Below are positions 48,172 to 59,597 of a stretch of DNA of 64,000 bases, in pieces. Both the position numbers and the translations under genes were made by a program. The notes under the pieces are model-generated. The model saw only the letters and a program-made list of their open reading frames with translations, had not been told where the DNA came from and ran no database searches. Origin of the DNA: Leucogyrophana mollusca. Lineage: Eukaryota; Basidiomycota; Agaricomycetes; Boletales. Location: assembly GCA_021014945.1 (NCBI GenBank), contig MU266390.1, positions 62,001 to 126,000 of the forward strand, read 5' to 3'. Numbering within the stretch: the first letter of the stretch is position 1; each line of letters starts with the position of its first letter.

Positions 48172-50056
48172 CTAGGTATGTGAGCGGATCATCGTTCGGG
48201 GGTCTGGACCAAACGTGAGGATTCTGATCGACGTCTGGCCTTCACATTCCTTGATCCAACAAAATTGTTAGTATCGAGAAGGATCAGACCAAAAACAAGC
48301 ATACATTGTACAATATGATACTGTCCTCTGTCGCGTCAATCCAGGTGATATTGTAGGCCTCCACTGTGCTTGTCCGAATGTACCGAGTAGAGCGACGTGG
48401 AACAACAGTAGTGATCGTGGTCCAGGGTCCGTTCCACCGCCAAGGTGAGGGCGATCGCACGATAGACTGAAGAAAGTCGACTGCGTAGGGGTTGAGATCC
48501 AGCATATGAACGCGACTGCTGGAGTCAACAGTGGAGTGACCGGGTTCCGCGACATTTTCAAAGAAAACGAGGCGTCTGCCCACCGCTTGCAAGCCCTCTG
48601 CTCGGTCAGGCAGGTTAAATATCATGCACCGACTCCGCCATTGATTCCACCGCACGATTTCCTCCCCCGGGCCTGGCGGCTGCAGGAAAGATTCGTCGAG
48701 AACGAGGGCTATGTTACGAGAGCACCCCGGGGGAGTGGCCTCGGGTGGGAATTCGGCGGATATCACAAGGAGTCGCTGCGAAGGATCGGAATAGAAGAAC
48801 GCTCCGGGTGTCGGTTCCGCGTTCACTCTTGGAGACGAGTTGGGACTGATGCGCATAAGGGATACAGTGCTCCACGATTCTGGTAATTCGTATGATCGTA
48901 TCCGAGGCGTGGGTGGGTCGTGAGCATCATTTATGTCGTATACGTTGATTTGAGGGGGGCGCTTTCCCCGTTCGTTCATGTAAAGACCGTCAGGTCTCTT
49001 TTCCCATGTCGTGACGACGGATTCTCCGCTTCCATCCTCATCATCTTCATCATCAGGGTGTGAAACGACCACTAGACAAGATTCGTTGATGATGTCAAAG
49101 GATAAGAGGTCTCCCGAGTACTGCACAGATGAGAACTAACGTGAGTAACGAGTATGGGGTACGAGGTAGTCGGCACGTACTCTTCGAGTCCGTGGTCCGC
49201 TGGTATGCCAGTTAACTAGCACCAGCTCAGTCGTGGCCTCACCCTCCTCTACTTCCAAGCGAACCGAGAGACCGACCACGCTCCCGCATATCACGACCTG
49301 CTGGATCAGAATTCGCTGACCCGGGGGCAGAGCTCCCCACCAGTCAGTGTGAAATTGGAATCGCAGCTGCGCTGCTCGATGATGCTGGTGGCATGTCCAC
49401 AAGTTGAGGAAGTGTAGGCGTGCAGTGATGGCAGAATTGCTAGCACGGGAAGGATCAGCACTGCAAAACTCTGGAGGAAATACGGAACGTACTTTGTGGG
49501 GAAGTAAAGCTCGGCAAGAACCATGAGATCTTGAGAGGGATCGATGGCCACTTGGCGGATGTCAAAAGGGATGTTAAACCTGCAATGACGCAGGGGGTCC
49601 GCTAAAGCGGAACGAAACGAGCGCAGCTCGTAGATTTGAAGAGTCCATTGGAAGAGGCCGTTGGGGAGAGTGTTCTCGCTAGCCTGATATAAAAACCTAC
49701 CGGTCACTCCCAGTATCGTCGGAGGAGTGATCCGGAGTCTATCCTCGGAAGACCATGCTAACGTTGGCCAACCTCTCTTGTAGTTCAGAAGTTGTTCAAG
49801 CCGCACGCGGGGGGAACGGTTGCTCGGGGGTCCATCCCTCATACCACACAGCGCAAGTTCGTATCGGTATCGTAGTGCCGTACAGCTAGCTGCAACGGAA
49901 TGAATTAAGTGTGAGGCCTGCACAGACGTCAGTGGATCCGCTTGTTGGTCGCGTAGTATGAGATCGACTGACCTGACAAAATCGCAAGAGGGAGACGGGC
50001 TCGAGCTCTTCCAGGATGAGTAAAACGAGCTCTTTTGAAAGCTTAAAGAGAGACAT
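48172..50056 (-). CDS. F-box protein, large basidiomycete type
   Basis: The start at 50056 gives a clear F-box: MSLFKLSKELVLLILEELEP then VSLLRFCQ, joined by an intron to ASHLIHSVAASCTALRYRYE. The remainder, about 540 residues, is the beta-rich region typical of this family (RLRITPPTILGVTGRFLYQA, FDIRQVAIDPSQDLMVLAEL, YSGDLLSFDIINESCLVVVS). It likely folds as a propeller-like substrate module. The last exon is short: after EDSIILYN an intron with a textbook branch site (TACTAAC, about 48273) leads to ECEGQTSIRILTFGPDPRTM and TAG at 48174-48172. It is presumably an SCF ubiquitin-ligase adaptor of unknown substrate. Confidence 0.8.
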
Positions 50057-50762
50057 GACCAGCACGTCGGCGGGATATCGTGCCCCTCCACGATTCCATG
50101 GTGAGCTATTTTATACGAAACTGATATCTCAGCGGTTGACGCCGCCGAGGGACAAGACAAAAAGATCGGGCGCATACCGCTTCGCTGCCGACAAGGATTT
50201 AGCGGAGGTTTTGAAAGATAAATTGCCATTTTATTAACACAAAGCATTCAAGAGTACGGAATATGTCGTCAAGATGATGTCGACCATCCAGTCGGGCAGA
50301 AGCTACCTTGTGCGTCATGGGGAGATAGAAACAAGCGGCACCGTCGAAGGTAGCTTTTGTGAACTTCGCCATGTCAACGGGCGACCTGAGAAGACGTTGG
50401 AGTTCTTCGACGTATTTTTAACAAGGCCAACTTGGACAACAATAACGTCGGTGCCGGTCTGGGAAAGGTCAGTGGACTCGTATTCACCACTGGCCAGTGG
50501 CTGTATATTCTTGAATACAAACGTGCAGAATATTTTTCGCATCGTCAGCTTCGGTCCATCGACATCCGCTCAGTGAGCTTGCTCGTAGCTGGAAGCTTCA
50601 TCGTAAGGGCGCCAATTTGGCGTCTCGATAAGTTTAGGCGCTTACAGTTGTGCTTGGCTTGGAGTCACAGCCGGAAGCAAAAGGTAGATAGCTTACTAAG
50701 CTGTAACCACGTGTCCATGAATAATCCCGGAGTCAGGCCCCGAGGCTCTCTTCAGCTCGGTC
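50057..50762. other. Divergent region between F-box gene and CRIPT, with doubtful ORFs
   Basis: Contains plus-strand ORFs at 50274-50576 (MMSTIQSGRSYLVRHGEIET...) and 50432-50854. Neither has a domain I recognise, and the second overlaps the CRIPT start. One reading joins them by an intron near 50419-50431. I do not call a gene. Confidence 0.35.
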
Positions 50763-51217
50763 ATGGTCTGCAAGAAGTGCGAAACTGTGAGATTCTTCTT
50801 CACTTCGTGCGACAAGGAGTGCTGATACTTTCTCTCAGAAATTGTCCAAGGTAGCCGCGCCTGATCCATTCACTTCCACTTCGAGCAGCGTAAAGGACGG
50901 CTCACGCAAAATCGGCGAGAATAAGCTACTGAGCAGGCCAGGCAGCTCAAAGAACCGGTTTCAGGTGTGTTTTCCCGATCCAAGCCATATTACGGGCACT
51001 CATACTCTTTCAAGCCATATCAAGGGAAATGTAAAGACTGTAAACAGCCCGTAACGCAGAACAAAGCCAAGTACTGTCATGGTGAGAACTACACACGATA
51101 TTGTTCGTAATATATACTGAGAGCGTTCTTCCAGGCTGCGCCTACAAGAAGGGCCTTTGCTCTATATGCGGTAAAGCAATACTGGATACTACAGGCTACG
51201 TGATGTCCGCCAAGTGA
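50763..51217 (+). CDS. CRIPT-like cysteine-rich protein
   Basis: Four short exons encode about 100 residues: MVCKKCET | KLSKVAAPDPFTST...KDGSRKIGENKLLSRPGSSK, NRFQ | PYQGKCKDCKQPVTQNKAKY, CH | GCAYKKGLCSICGKAILDTT, GYVMSAK. The stop is at 51215-51217. The CxxC pairs at both ends and the block YCHGCAYKKGLCSICGK are diagnostic of CRIPT. The family was named in animals as a PDZ-binding protein; in fungi and plants it is a conserved zinc protein linked to the minor spliceosome. No single long ORF reveals it. Convergent with DNMT5. Confidence 0.9.
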
Positions 51218-51462
51218 CAGAGAACGCTCCTAGGAGGCCAATGCAGTGGCCCTAATACCTCGTCTTGTATCACTACAAATGTAGCATGGATATTCCATTG
51301 TAAGTGTTACGTCGGACTCCTCGAATCAGCATTAGGTTGTGCTTGATTGACATCGCAGGGGTGAATAATTTCCAAGGTACAATAACAAGATAGCATGGTA
51401 GCAAAACAAATGCAACGACAGCTGTATAGATGTAGTGTAGATGATGAATTATATCTATAAAT

Positions 51463-54400
51463 CTAGATCTTCTCCTTGGCCCTCTGTTCAAAGATCTCAA
51501 CATCAATAGTGTCCATCGTCAAGAACCTCCAAATGTGAACGTGGTTCGTCTGTCCATACCTCCTCAATCGACCAATGGCTTGCGTCTCGCAGGCGTTGTA
51601 TATCTCCTGGCTCGCACAGAGCAACGGAGACAGGAATATAGCGTGATTAGCAGATGTTAGGTTGGCGCCGCTAGCGCTTTCGTCGGTCACATTCAACAAG
51701 AGGACACGCTCCCCGCCGTTCTGGAATTTCTCCAGGTTCTTGCTCTTTTGCGAGGCAGAGCCTCTGATTTCTAGAAATTTGACCTTGTGCGCGGCTAGGG
51801 CATCTGCGACCTTCTTCATGAGGTCCACGAACTGGACAAATATGAGAACACGTTCGTCGCCAGGAATCTTTTTCCTGCAGTCACAAAAAGAATCAGTATA
51901 CAAACCCAACTCAGGATGAACAATGACGCACTTGATGAGGTCGATGACCTTTTCTAGCTTCATGCCGTAGTGCTTTCCACGTCCGTCGCGAGCTTCATCA
52001 TCCACCCCCAGAGTGTCTCCTTTGACGATGTTGAGGGAGCGCGCCGCCGCCTTACAGTCTCCAGATGCTGCATAAACGCACTCCTCTCTATCGGCGCAGA
52101 GCTTCACGCAGTCCATGCAACCCATGTGCCCACATGACGAGAGAACCGCGATTTCGTCCGTTGGGATCTCAGCCCGTTCGCAACTGGGGCAGGCAACTAC
52201 GGGAGGTGCTTCTCGCTGCTTCTGAAGATCACGAACGACGGTGAAGTAGCGGAGCGATCGCACACGAGCGACAAGCTCCTTCGTGAGCTTCCGAATGTCG
52301 TGCGTTTGCTCGCGGTGCTCCCACACGAGGTCTTTCGTTTTGTTTGACAACTGGACCTCCTCCTTCCCTTTGGCTTTACTCTTGGCAGACGAGGCAGGGA
52401 CATTGGCATCGTCCAAGAGCTTGAGAACAGCTTCTGAAGCGTCTTTGTCTCCGACGCCTTCCGTTCGCGAAACGCGTGCGTATTCTTGGAACATAGACTC
52501 GTCACCCGTTTTGCCGATTGTCTTCTCCATCTTTACAGCCTTCTTAAGTTGCTGCAACAATTCCGTCTTGCAATCATCTAGCTGTTTTGTTCGCTCCTTG
52601 ACAATGATCTCGCATGCTTTCATGGCATTCTCTTTGTCGGTAGCGTCGAGGTCGAAGTGGGAACATCGCTTCAGGAGAGCTTCCTCAGCAGACCTGACAG
52701 GATTCTGTGAGACAGTTTACGCAGAGCGGAATGCTGTTTTCTTACTTGCTTTCACCAAGAGATTGAGCCAAACGCTTCTCTCGGTCGCTTTCAGTTTTTC
52801 TCCCTCGCCTAATCGTCATGTCTAGCGCACGCAAATGGTGTTCTAATTCCAGATAGATGGCCCGTTCAGCGGCAGGAAGGATGATCTTTTCAATATGGAA
52901 TGTGCAGGGGATCTCGTCGATTTCGGCGATGTTCTGTGGATATTATATTCAAGATTGCGATCAGGTGCAACACAGAGGAACTAACCTGCCGGACAAAGCT
53001 ATCCAAGAATACCTGACCTACCCGATGACGATGAGCATGCCATTCCTGACTGTGTGTTTCGCGGAAATTGTGGAATTTCTCGGCCTCTGTGGACAATCAG
53101 TTACAACTTACTTGCTCATGTGCTGGCAAGCGCCACGTACCTGTTTGATCGCGGATTCGCTTCTTGACAAGCTCAGTATGGCCTTCACCATCATCGTCTA
53201 TACCGAGGTGTAAATTGAGGTGGGCAGCGATAGTCTTCACGGCACCAAAGCTGTGGAGGGGCGGCGTCCCAGACAATACCCAACGGCGATCTGCTGTAAG
53301 CTTAGTGACCATCGAATGCACCATGTCCTTCAGATACGTGTATTCGTCCACAACTACACGAGCAAAATGGAAGACCTCTAGAGGAGGTGCGCGCATCTGA
53401 GTCCAATCCTTCTTGACAGCAGACGACTCGAGATTCCAAGGATCAGTATCTTCGCGTCGCTTTTGCTTCTTAGCAGGTGCGTTGTTGGTGTCGGTGGCCT
53501 TTCGCTTCTTGGAGGTCGACTTGCCGGACGCAGGGGACGAGGGTGGGTCGACGTCCATGGCATCGCTGTCCGCCTCGTCACTGGTCGTTGCAGGTGTCTG
53601 TTTCTTCTTTGCTGCCTTCGGTTTAGCTTTTGGCTTCGGCTTCGGCTTGGCTTTGGTGGCTTTGGCCTTGCCTTTCGCTTTGGAAGGACGTTCGCTCTCC
53701 TCCCCGCTGGAACTATTGGACAGCTCGACGTCGTCTTCATCGTCTTCGTCCTCCTCTGTGTCTTCCTCCGAGTTGTCCTCGTAGTCCGATGAGGATGATG
53801 GCGGGGGCTTGGGCTTCTTCGATCGAACTTGTCGACGACTCTTGCCGTTTTTCTTAGGGACAACGATCTCCTCAACGTCGTCGTCATCGCAATCGCTGGT
53901 TCGTTCCGCCTCTTCGTCGTCATCGTCAGAGACCACAATAGAGGACCTCTTTGATGAGGTGCGCCGAGGCCGACTCTTGGGGGCATCTGAATCGGCTTCA
54001 TCCGAATTGTCTGAGGGAGCAGATGACTTGGTCTTGGTTGCCTTGGTCTTGGGTGGAGGTACGCTGATAACGACCTCCACGGTGAGTCCTGATGGACCAG
54101 GCTTTGCTGGGAAGTGGCTCGGTTCCTCTTCCTCTTCTTCTTTGACACCTTTGTCTTTCTGCGCAGTCGAAGTTGCTTCGCGATACAGCTTGCCCGTGAG
54201 GCGTTTGGGAGCCACGAACAATGCAGCTTTCAATTCCTCCTCTGAAACGACCATTAATGAAGCGAACAGTACAGTACTGAATGGCTTGCTTACCACGGCT
54301 ACGCCCGTCCCGAATAGCTTTCATAACCTTCGCTGACCCTTCTGTCTTGAGGAGGTCGACTTGATTGCGTAAAGCCAATAGAGCCATGTCGAGGCGAGCG

Positions 54401-57400
54401 TCGAAGTAACGGCCCTCCCTGCGGGGTAGTGATCCGCCGGCAGCAAATGCCTCAAGATTGGCAAGATACACGTCACTCTTCCAGAGGTTTGACGCAACGA
54501 TGAGAATGTCAGCTTCTTGCACCTGTTCAATGGTGAGAGAATTGAGCTGTGCCGCGGTCGAAATGACCACAGTTTTCTTGAAGCGCTTGCCCGCGAACTT
54601 CTGTGCCTCGGATGCCCACTGTCTTGTCAAGTGAGGTGGTACGATAGCGAGGGTGGCCTTCACTGGGACTTTGCCTGGGACATCGTCCACCTTCTCGAAC
54701 TCCTCTCTCACATTCTTGGATGCGCAATCTATCAGACCCAGGGTGATCGCAGTCTTTCCATATCCAACCTCGTCAGCAAGCACTCCACCTCTCACTCGTA
54801 CGGCTCTCTGCGCGCGGCCCTCGGCTCGCCATCCTAGGGGCTCCAAAACGGCCTCAGATATTTCCTCCTCGATGAAATGAGCAGCATCGCGAGCCTCTTG
54901 TCGTAGCATCCACGTCAGGGAACGCAGTTGTTCGGGACGGAGGTCGAGCTTGAAGTTTGGAGGCTGTGCATGCTGAGGGTCCTTCTTGTTACTCATCAAT
55001 GTGAACGGCGGTAGACTGATTTTGACAGCGGGGGAGAAATCTGTGTCGAGTCGCCACGACAAGGTAGGGCGCTCCGGGCGATTCTTCGACGGCAACCGGG
55101 AAAGCGCTCGATGTAGGAGCGAGGGGATATTAAGACCGACTTTGACGGTTCCGACGTTGTCTTCCAACTTAAGCTGGGTTACGAATGGACTTGGGCGAAG
55201 CTTGAGATCACGCTCGAATTGTCCAGCCTCTCGGGAGTCTTCGATTGCCACGACCTTGCTCTTGCGCATGGTCCATTTGACCGGAGGGGCGACGGGGGCG
55301 CAGCGCGAACAATGGACGAGATCGTCCGGCATGGCTACAGTTTGCCAATCGTTGAAATGATCGTCAGCGTGGCGGCTACGTTCGAGTAACCATGCTATTG
55401 CTTTGAAGGTGCCACGCTCATGCACCTTATCGACCTCTCTCCATTCGTTACGGGGCCACTCTGAACCAGCGTCAGAAGGCAGAGGCACGCTACACACTAG
55501 GAGTGCGTTGGCGCTTGCACAGGCGTCTGTAGAAACACCGACGTCTAATTTGTCTCCGGGGACCGAGCACGTCGCGTTGGGAAGACTCGAAGGCTATAGT
55601 GACCTATTCAGAACGACTCCCAAAAGCGATGAAAGAACTCACCTCAATTTTGACAGCGTCGGAATCCATCCATAGCGAAGGAATATGACAAGTCACTTCC
55701 TGAGGGCCTTCAACGCCCGACTGCCTCCATTTCGGATCCAACCTGCAAACAAGAGGACGGTACTCTGCATACTCGTAGCGCCGCGTGCTCGTAGAGAAGA
55801 CGAAATAATCTTCGCCAGCGTTCCCACAGCGCGTAGGATCCAGGAATAAGAATAACGGTGGGAGGGCTGCTTCGTCAGGGGCTCCGATCTTCACGTGAAG
55901 AGAAGCGTTAGCGTTACCACACTTGTCAAGGAGGACATAGGTGCCCGATATGTCTCGATCAAACTTTGAGGCGTCCCCCTCCGGCACAGAGATTCGGAGT
56001 TTCGAGTGGACCATCTTCTCTCTGTACTCCTCTCCCAGTAAACCAAGGCGAGCCTCCCACGCTGGTACCAAGTCAGTCCCTTCGACGGTGATTTCGACCT
56101 CAGTGTCATGAGGTAATCCAAATTGCCATCGCCCAGCGAGTAGGTCGCCTTCGCAGACAAACCTACCTACGGGCATATGCAACCATCGGCGAATCTCTGC
56201 GTTCGCAGGCTCGTGCGCCTCCGGTTTGGCAAACAGCCGCCATTCCACTTGCTGAGGGTGGAGATACAGCTCGAACGATGCAAAAGGTGACTGATATACG
56301 ACAGACCACAGCTCTTGACGTTTCGGCTCGACGAAGCGCAGTTCGCTCTCTGCTGCCCGAAGAACAGCGGAACGCCAGCTAACCCATCTCTTCTCCGGTA
56401 TGGACATCCCAGACGCAGTCCTGAGGCTGTCTAATAGTGCCTCTGTAATGTTCGCGAGCGACAAGCACATCGGCAAAGCAGACTTTAGCTCCCTCTCGAA
56501 CGTGGAAGGAGGAAGCCGTGGCGTGGACAATACGTCCAATGGCTCGAAGCTATGTTCTGGACGTCCACCACACTTCTTGCACGACGTAAACCCGCAATCT
56601 TTGCATCGCATCAACTCCATCGTAGTAACGTCCCTGCGACCTTCACAATAGCACAGACGAACAGTTTTCTGAGCACCTACGAGAAGATGGGCCAACGAGT
56701 CAGCTTTGGTGGCGGCCAGGTCCAGCGGCTTTCTGAGAAGCTGGTCGTGCCCACAAATATGATCTTCAAGGGTCGCCAATGATGGAGGGAGGTCGACATC
56801 CATGATATCAGCATGGTCGGATTCCACAGCATTGGTTTTCTTCATCTCGTACGTCTCTGTGTCATCGCCCGCTTTCAGTAAATCCTTCCCAACAACCAGT
56901 GCCGCAAGCATGCAAGCCCCGACAACAGTAGACGACATGGCATTTCCAGCGAGGTTCGCGAGTTGATCTTCTGTTTCTCGCGTCAGAAGGAGCTTATCAA
57001 TGGGAAGTCCTTGCATGGACAACGCCTCCACGCCGACCATGGGGCCACCACGGTTGGTGATGTATGGTATCATCGACGGCGTTAGGCAAGGGCAAATACC
57101 CGCCTTACTCGAACCGGTGGAACGATCGACGTTTTGAGATAAGTTCCAAACAAGACTGTAACACATCGTGTCAGACGACATGACCAGTGAAATCGGGATG
57201 ACCTACGTCTTGAAGGAGGGATCGACACCAATTTTGGCAGAACGCAAGAGACTGATATCCATCAAATCCCAGACTCGCTCAACTTGCCTCGTGCCCCAGT
57301 CACCCCACGAGAAATCAGACATTCTGCAGGTACCACCTACAAGCCAACGCGTCACAAAGAGCGAAGCAGGCCAAATAGAGGGGCCCACCTTCATCCCAGT

Positions 57401-58506
57401 TGGTTAACGGTCGCTTGGGACCCAAAGCCTCGTCCAATCTCGCCCTTTGGTGCCGCGATTCACAGCGCGTCCAATCAGTGCGACCGGTCCGTCTATCCTC
57501 GTTACTCTCCTGGACTAGTTTCTGCCTCGCTTGATGTATACGAGAATCGTCCGTTGGGAGAAGGAACGCGTCGAGAGTAGATGAAGCTGGACGCTTGAGT
57601 TTTGAACAAACCCAATCCTTCCAGACCTCTGGCTTGTTGGTTTTCCTTTGGTCCACTGCGAGCAGATAGACGCGCGTACGCGTATGGGGGATGTAGTATT
57701 GTTTCGTGTCGACACGCGTATGAGTTGCGCTGTATCCGTTCTTCACGAAGTAGTCGCGGACCTTATCCCATGGGGCAGAGCATACGTTTTCCAAAATGAC
57801 CAACGGAGGGCGGTGTTTCTTCACCCATGACATCATCCCGTGAAATGTGCGCCCCGACTCTCCCCCGTCATCGATGTCTTGCTTTTCGTTATTGAGGTTC
57901 GAATAGTCAACGCATGAGGTGCCCGCTACTAATAGATCCACATCGCCCGGTACCGGCGCTAGTGCCCCATACGCCGTTGTACTGAATATAATGATTAGCA
58001 TGTGCGCTCACCATCTTAAGTCAATTTGCGTACGCTTCTGGATCTCCAAGTTCGCAGACGTCCCTGAACAGCAAGGGTGGCTGAAAGTTCCGCTCAATAT
58101 AAGCCTGCTTGAATGGTTCGATTTCACAAGAGAATACGTGGTCGATTTCAAGGGTAACGTCGTGCTCTTTGCGAAGGACTTGACAAACGAGTTCCAGAGC
58201 GAGCAGCGGTGACTCGGTACCAGAGCACATAGTTGCGACGCGTAGCTTCCTGCCCTTGACGTGCTCCGCAACTTCCTTGATCTGTGGAATGTGACCTACG
58301 AGGTCGGAGAACATTGCTGGAATATCATGAATGGGTGGTAAGTCGGACGAGTCAATCTTGCCATCTGTTTTTGACGTCTGCGCAGGAGCTTCGCTATCAG
58401 AATCAGAGTCTTCCTTCGTAGCTTTGTCTTCCTTTGTAGCCTTGGCGCCACCAAAGAACGACGATAAGGACTGCTGGCCCTTGGCCTGAGCTTTCCCCTT
58501 GACCAT
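51463..58506 (-). CDS. DNMT5: DNMT5: cytosine-5 DNA methyltransferase fused to RING and SNF2 ATPase
   Basis: About 2,100 residues over roughly a dozen exons. The N-terminus (58506) MVKGKAQAKGQQSLSSFFGG holds a PIP-box-like motif. The methyltransferase (about 58330-57200) has motif I VATMCSGTESPLLALELV, catalytic-loop VAGTSCVDYSNLN (Cys in TSC, not PCQ), motif VI LVILENV and motif VIII QYYIPHTRTRVYLL. After SQNVDRST comes a long middle region (57145-55600). The SNF2 half has Walker A LADEVGYGKTAITLGLI (about 54760), motif II VVVDEYTYL, motif III WVLSGTPPLHSFG, a RING inserted between the lobes (CPSCERAEIPTDE...SSCGHMGCMDCVKLC, about 52180-52090) and motif VI QAIGRLRRYGQ. It ends IFEQRAKEKI. 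DNMT5 is an ATP-dependent CpG maintenance enzyme in basidiomycetes. All joins I checked are in frame. No chromodomain was seen at the N-terminus. Confidence 0.95.
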
Positions 58507-59597
58507 GATGATGAAGCTGAAAGAATGTGCGAAAAATCGAGAGTTGTCACAGAACGCGTGCTTTAGCTTACCGATCCTGAATGGTCACATTTGTGACTGA
58601 CGCGAGCGTGACTAGACCACATATAGCCAATCAACGACTTCAGCAGCCGCGAGCCCCCGAGCGACGCGCGGTGCAGCTTCGGGGTAAGTTTGCTTCCGAA
58701 ACCATCGGTGCGTCATCCCATTCTCATACTCGCTGTTCTCTAACCGGACAACCGGTACACTGATGTCCTATTATAAAACCGATATGGAGGCTGACTACTG
58801 GCCGCTAGGAGTCATGGGTAGAATTGGGAGATCGTCCGGAAGGAAGTGCATTGTGCTATTCCTTCTTCTACGAGTTCTCACAGAAACAAGGCCTTCGTGA
58901 ATTCTCGCTGCGGTGCAGCCTTTGCTCCGTTGCTCGATCAGGCAAATTGTGGCCTATTGTAATGGCAGCATTCCGCTCAGCCAGCAGAGCACCCCGTGAT
59001 ACCCCACTTCTGACGCGTTCATACTTCATGGGTCTAAGGTACCTAGTAATGAGACGTGGAGGAGTCATCGTTTATTCTCTGGAGAGTCAGCTCTCCGAGG
59101 ATTGACACCTGTGTTCATGAGAACACAGTGATGGCTTCATTCAACTGCCAGGTCCGGGTGACACTTGGTTTGTGAGCACATGCAGCCAAAGTTCTTTTAC
59201 TCTTTCAACTTCAACGTAGGGCCGCGAAGGTAACCGCATTGATTGCGGGGATGGCTTGCATTCAGTATTCGCCCTGACCAGGGATGCCCTAGGCAGCGAG
59301 ACTGTGGGCTGGATTGGGCACTTCATAATTAGGTCCGACCTCGTCAAGATCTCCTCTGGACTGATAATTTTGCGGCCGTCCCATCGTGCTAATCTATGAT
59401 GACTACTGACACTCAGTTGCATGCATAGGATTTATATCACCTTGGGCCCCCTCCACATTTGGGCCCTCCAACCTCTGAAAATATGAAATAAAAACGCGAA
59501 AATCACAAGAAACATGAGTATTAATGGACCCGGGGGCATGGTTATGGGTAAGATGCAAATGTACAGTAACGAGGAAATGATATGTAGTGCGAATCGC
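58507..59597. other. Intergenic between DNMT5 and the CID protein
   Basis: About 1.1 kb. ORFs on both strands (58824-59105 plus, 59141-59422 minus) are under 95 codons, with no domain. It holds the DNMT5 promoter and the 3' side of the CID gene. Confidence 0.45.

Noticed and set aside
50274..50854. Two overlapping plus-strand ORFs upstream of CRIPT
   Set aside because: No family resemblance, and one overlaps the well-supported CRIPT first exon in another frame. Kept only as doubtful.
53413..54336. Long plus-strand ORFs opposite DNMT5 (for example 53413-53784, 53809-54336)
   Set aside because: Antisense shadows of the low-complexity acidic/lysine insert. Composition-driven, with no domain.
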